From contig MGOU01000026.1 in NCBI GenBank assembly GCA_001795385.1, positions 1 through 57,229 of the forward strand: a stretch of 57,229 nucleotides of DNA. Reading direction: 5' to 3'. The notes under the pieces are model-generated. The model saw nothing but the letters and a program-made list of their open reading frames with translations. It was not told the DNA's origin and made no database searches. Below, one piece after another: positions 55,962 through 57,229 of this stretch. Origin of the DNA: Clostridiales bacterium GWD2_32_19 (GTDB lineage Bacteria; Bacillota; Clostridia; Lachnospirales; UBA12420). Each line of letters opens with the position of its first letter. Position 1 is the first letter of the stretch. Position numbers and translations under genes: made by a program.

Positions 55962-57045
55962 ACTTTCTCAACCTCATCCTAACGTAGCTATTAAATCTAT
56001 TCTTCCCTTTTTTCTTGGCAACATCTACTTTTAATATACCATCGTAAAAATTTTCCCATAACTTTAACACATTTTCTTTAGAATAAAAAACAGAACCTTC
56101 ATTTGCCTTACCAGCCCACTTTTTATAATCTTCCTTATCATCTCTTAAGTGTTCTAAAATATCAGCAAATTCATTATTATTATTTCCTTTATTATAATAA
56201 TCAAATAATATTGATTTATAAAGAGGAATATCCCTTAATAACAATGGTACGCTACAATTCATAGACTCAAGTATTGTCATAGGAAATAATTCATTATAAG
56301 AAGGTAAAAACATTACATCTGCTAAGTTAAAAATATTATTCATCAAATCTCTTTCTACCATACCCATAAAGTTCACATTGCTTGGTGGATTGGCAACTAT
56401 TTTCTTAAGTTCTTCATAACCCTCTGTTATTCTGCCAAAGGAAAATCCTCCAACCCATATAAACTTTATATTAGGAAGCATTTTAGCAACTTCTACAAAA
56501 TCTTTTACACCTTTTCTTGTCTGAACTTGACCAACGCACAATACAACAAACTCATTCTCGTTTATGTTATAAAATTTTCTAATTTCTTTTCTTTTTGAAT
56601 CTTCATATCTATAAATTTTTTCTTTTGAAACATAGTTAGGTATATATGTAACCTTTCTTTTATCTATACCATACTTCTCTATTTCATCTATAAAATATGG
56701 ATTAACAGTTACGATGTGATCCATTCGTTTATAAAATTTAATTATATATTCATAAAATGCTTTTTTACAAAACTCAGGAAGATTTAAACTATCATCTACA
56801 GTTTCAGGAAGAAAATGCACATATCCAACATTTATCGTCTTATAATCATTCATAAATGTTTCTAGATAATACTCTAAATCTATAGTATGATAATGTACAA
56901 TATCTGTTTTCTTTAATTTATTTTCATAAACAATATATTTATTTTTTAATCCATTTTTTACCAGATTAACTTGTTCATTGTATGCAGTTAAAACACCATG
57001 CCCTTTTATTTTATGAGCACTAGACCTCATATTAATAGTTTTAAT
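55942..57045 (-). CDS. GT4 glycosyltransferase, probably glycolipid synthase, likely ATT start
   Basis: The 362 residues after ATG 57030 give a GT-B enzyme: DIVHYHTIDLEYYLETF, VGYVHFLPETVDDSL, CVGQVQTRKGVKDF and YNELFPMTILESM. The family usually starts close to an INMxSSA motif. In frame upstream of the ATG are ATT AAA ACT ATT AAT, with GGAGG (57057-57053) 7 bases before ATT 57045, but far from the ATG. I therefore place the start at ATT (367 aa). It would glycosylate a lipid for the envelope, with the flippase gene overlapping its end. Confidence 0.8.
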   Translation of the reverse strand: MKTINMRSSAHKIKGHGVLTAYNEQVNLVKNGLKNKYIVYENKLKKTDIVHYHTIDLEYYLETFMNDYKTINVGYVHFLPETVDDSLNLPEFCKKAFYEYIIKFYKRMDHIVTVNPYFIDEIEKYGIDKRKVTYIPNYVSKEKIYRYEDSKRKEIRKFYNINENEFVVLCVGQVQTRKGVKDFVEVAKMLPNIKFIWVGGFSFGRITEGYEELKKIVANPPSNVNFMGMVERDLMNNIFNLADVMFLPSYNELFPMTILESMNCSVPLLLRDIPLYKSILFDYYNKGNNNNEFADILEHLRDDKEDYKKWAGKANEGSVFYSKENVLKLWENFYDGILKVDVAKKKGKNRFNSYVRMRLRKYEKKVV

Positions 57046-57078
57046 ACAAACACCTCCAAATTAATTAAATTACTAATC

Positions 57079-57229
57079 CAAGCAAGTCTATAAGCCGAGT
57101 TCTGTATTAGATGATCATCTATCTAGGCATACTGTTACCAGCATGCTCATGCGACACTATCGTGAGTTGAAACGGGCCGTTTTAACTCAACTCACCATCT
57201 TGCTCCAGGTGGGGTTTACAGAGCCCTCT
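57079..57229 (-). ncRNA. rnpB: RNase P RNA, 3' part (cut by window edge)
   Basis: The catalytic RNA of tRNA 5' maturation. The minus strand ends with the conserved ACAGAACTCGGCTTATAG and GACTTGCTT. It also has the P-helix region AAACCCCACCTGGAGCAAGA and the hairpin GAGTTGAGTTAAAACGG.CCGTTTCAACTC. The 5' part lies beyond the right edge. Confidence 0.9.

Overview
The window is AT-rich DNA from a low-GC, endospore-forming member of the Clostridia. The evidence is spoIIID, SLH-domain surface proteins, a secA-prfB pair with the RF2 frameshift, RNase J, a DUF116 protein, LCP and NAGPA-type envelope enzymes, and TTG/GTG/ATT starts behind strong GGAGG sites. Genus cannot be fixed from the sequence. 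Nearly every gene is read from the minus strand.

Layout: 1-681 holds five minus-strand tRNAs (Pro, Gly, Arg, His, Gln in transcription order) behind a consensus sigma-A promoter; the Gln gene runs off the left edge. 880-2180 holds a small hypothetical gene, tmRNA and smpB. 2253-7289 holds an SLH metallopeptidase, DUF116, a bPH2 protein and motAB, with a sigma-A promoter embedded in a perfect inverted repeat. 7317-11308 is prfB and secA with a 164-bp dispersed repeat between them. 11531-19701 is an envelope cluster (Yip1-like, DUF4015, GT4, acyltransferase, NAGPA, LCP). 19829-24839 carries spoIIID, RNase J, SIMPL, DUF4349 and an ECF sigma factor.

25081-35627 is a 10.5-kb genomic island in the 3' end of tRNA-Leu(CAA). 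It is bounded by a perfect 43-bp direct repeat. It carries an integrase fragment, a second integrase with a disrupted 5' region, an unusual transglutaminase plus ADP-ribosyltransferase-like protein, a run of small enzymes (MBL, P-loop kinase, three GNATs, Nudix, pyrophosphatase), RhuM, AbiEi and a DUF4143-type ATPase. At least five of these genes are broken, so the island is decaying; no replication or conjugation genes are visible.

35785-41144 holds a two-component system with a low-complexity Asp/Pro/Gly-rich protein, a type III restriction remnant, a frameshifted gene, truA and a zincin-like protein. 41225-48781 holds a 1387-residue subtilisin with five exact 252-bp repeats and SLH domains, then a PAS/GAF hybrid kinase. 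49101-57229 holds a plus-strand DUF5610-like gene with a SigD-like promoter, an RND efflux pair, a second copy of the 164-bp repeat, a flippase-like protein with a GT4 glycosyltransferase that probably starts at ATT, and the 3' part of RNase P RNA at the right edge.

The most interesting material is the island cargo protein at 25497-27140, the motAB operator-like dyad, the repeat families, and the two-component neighbour at 37785. Assignments come from reading motifs and translations; no searches were run.
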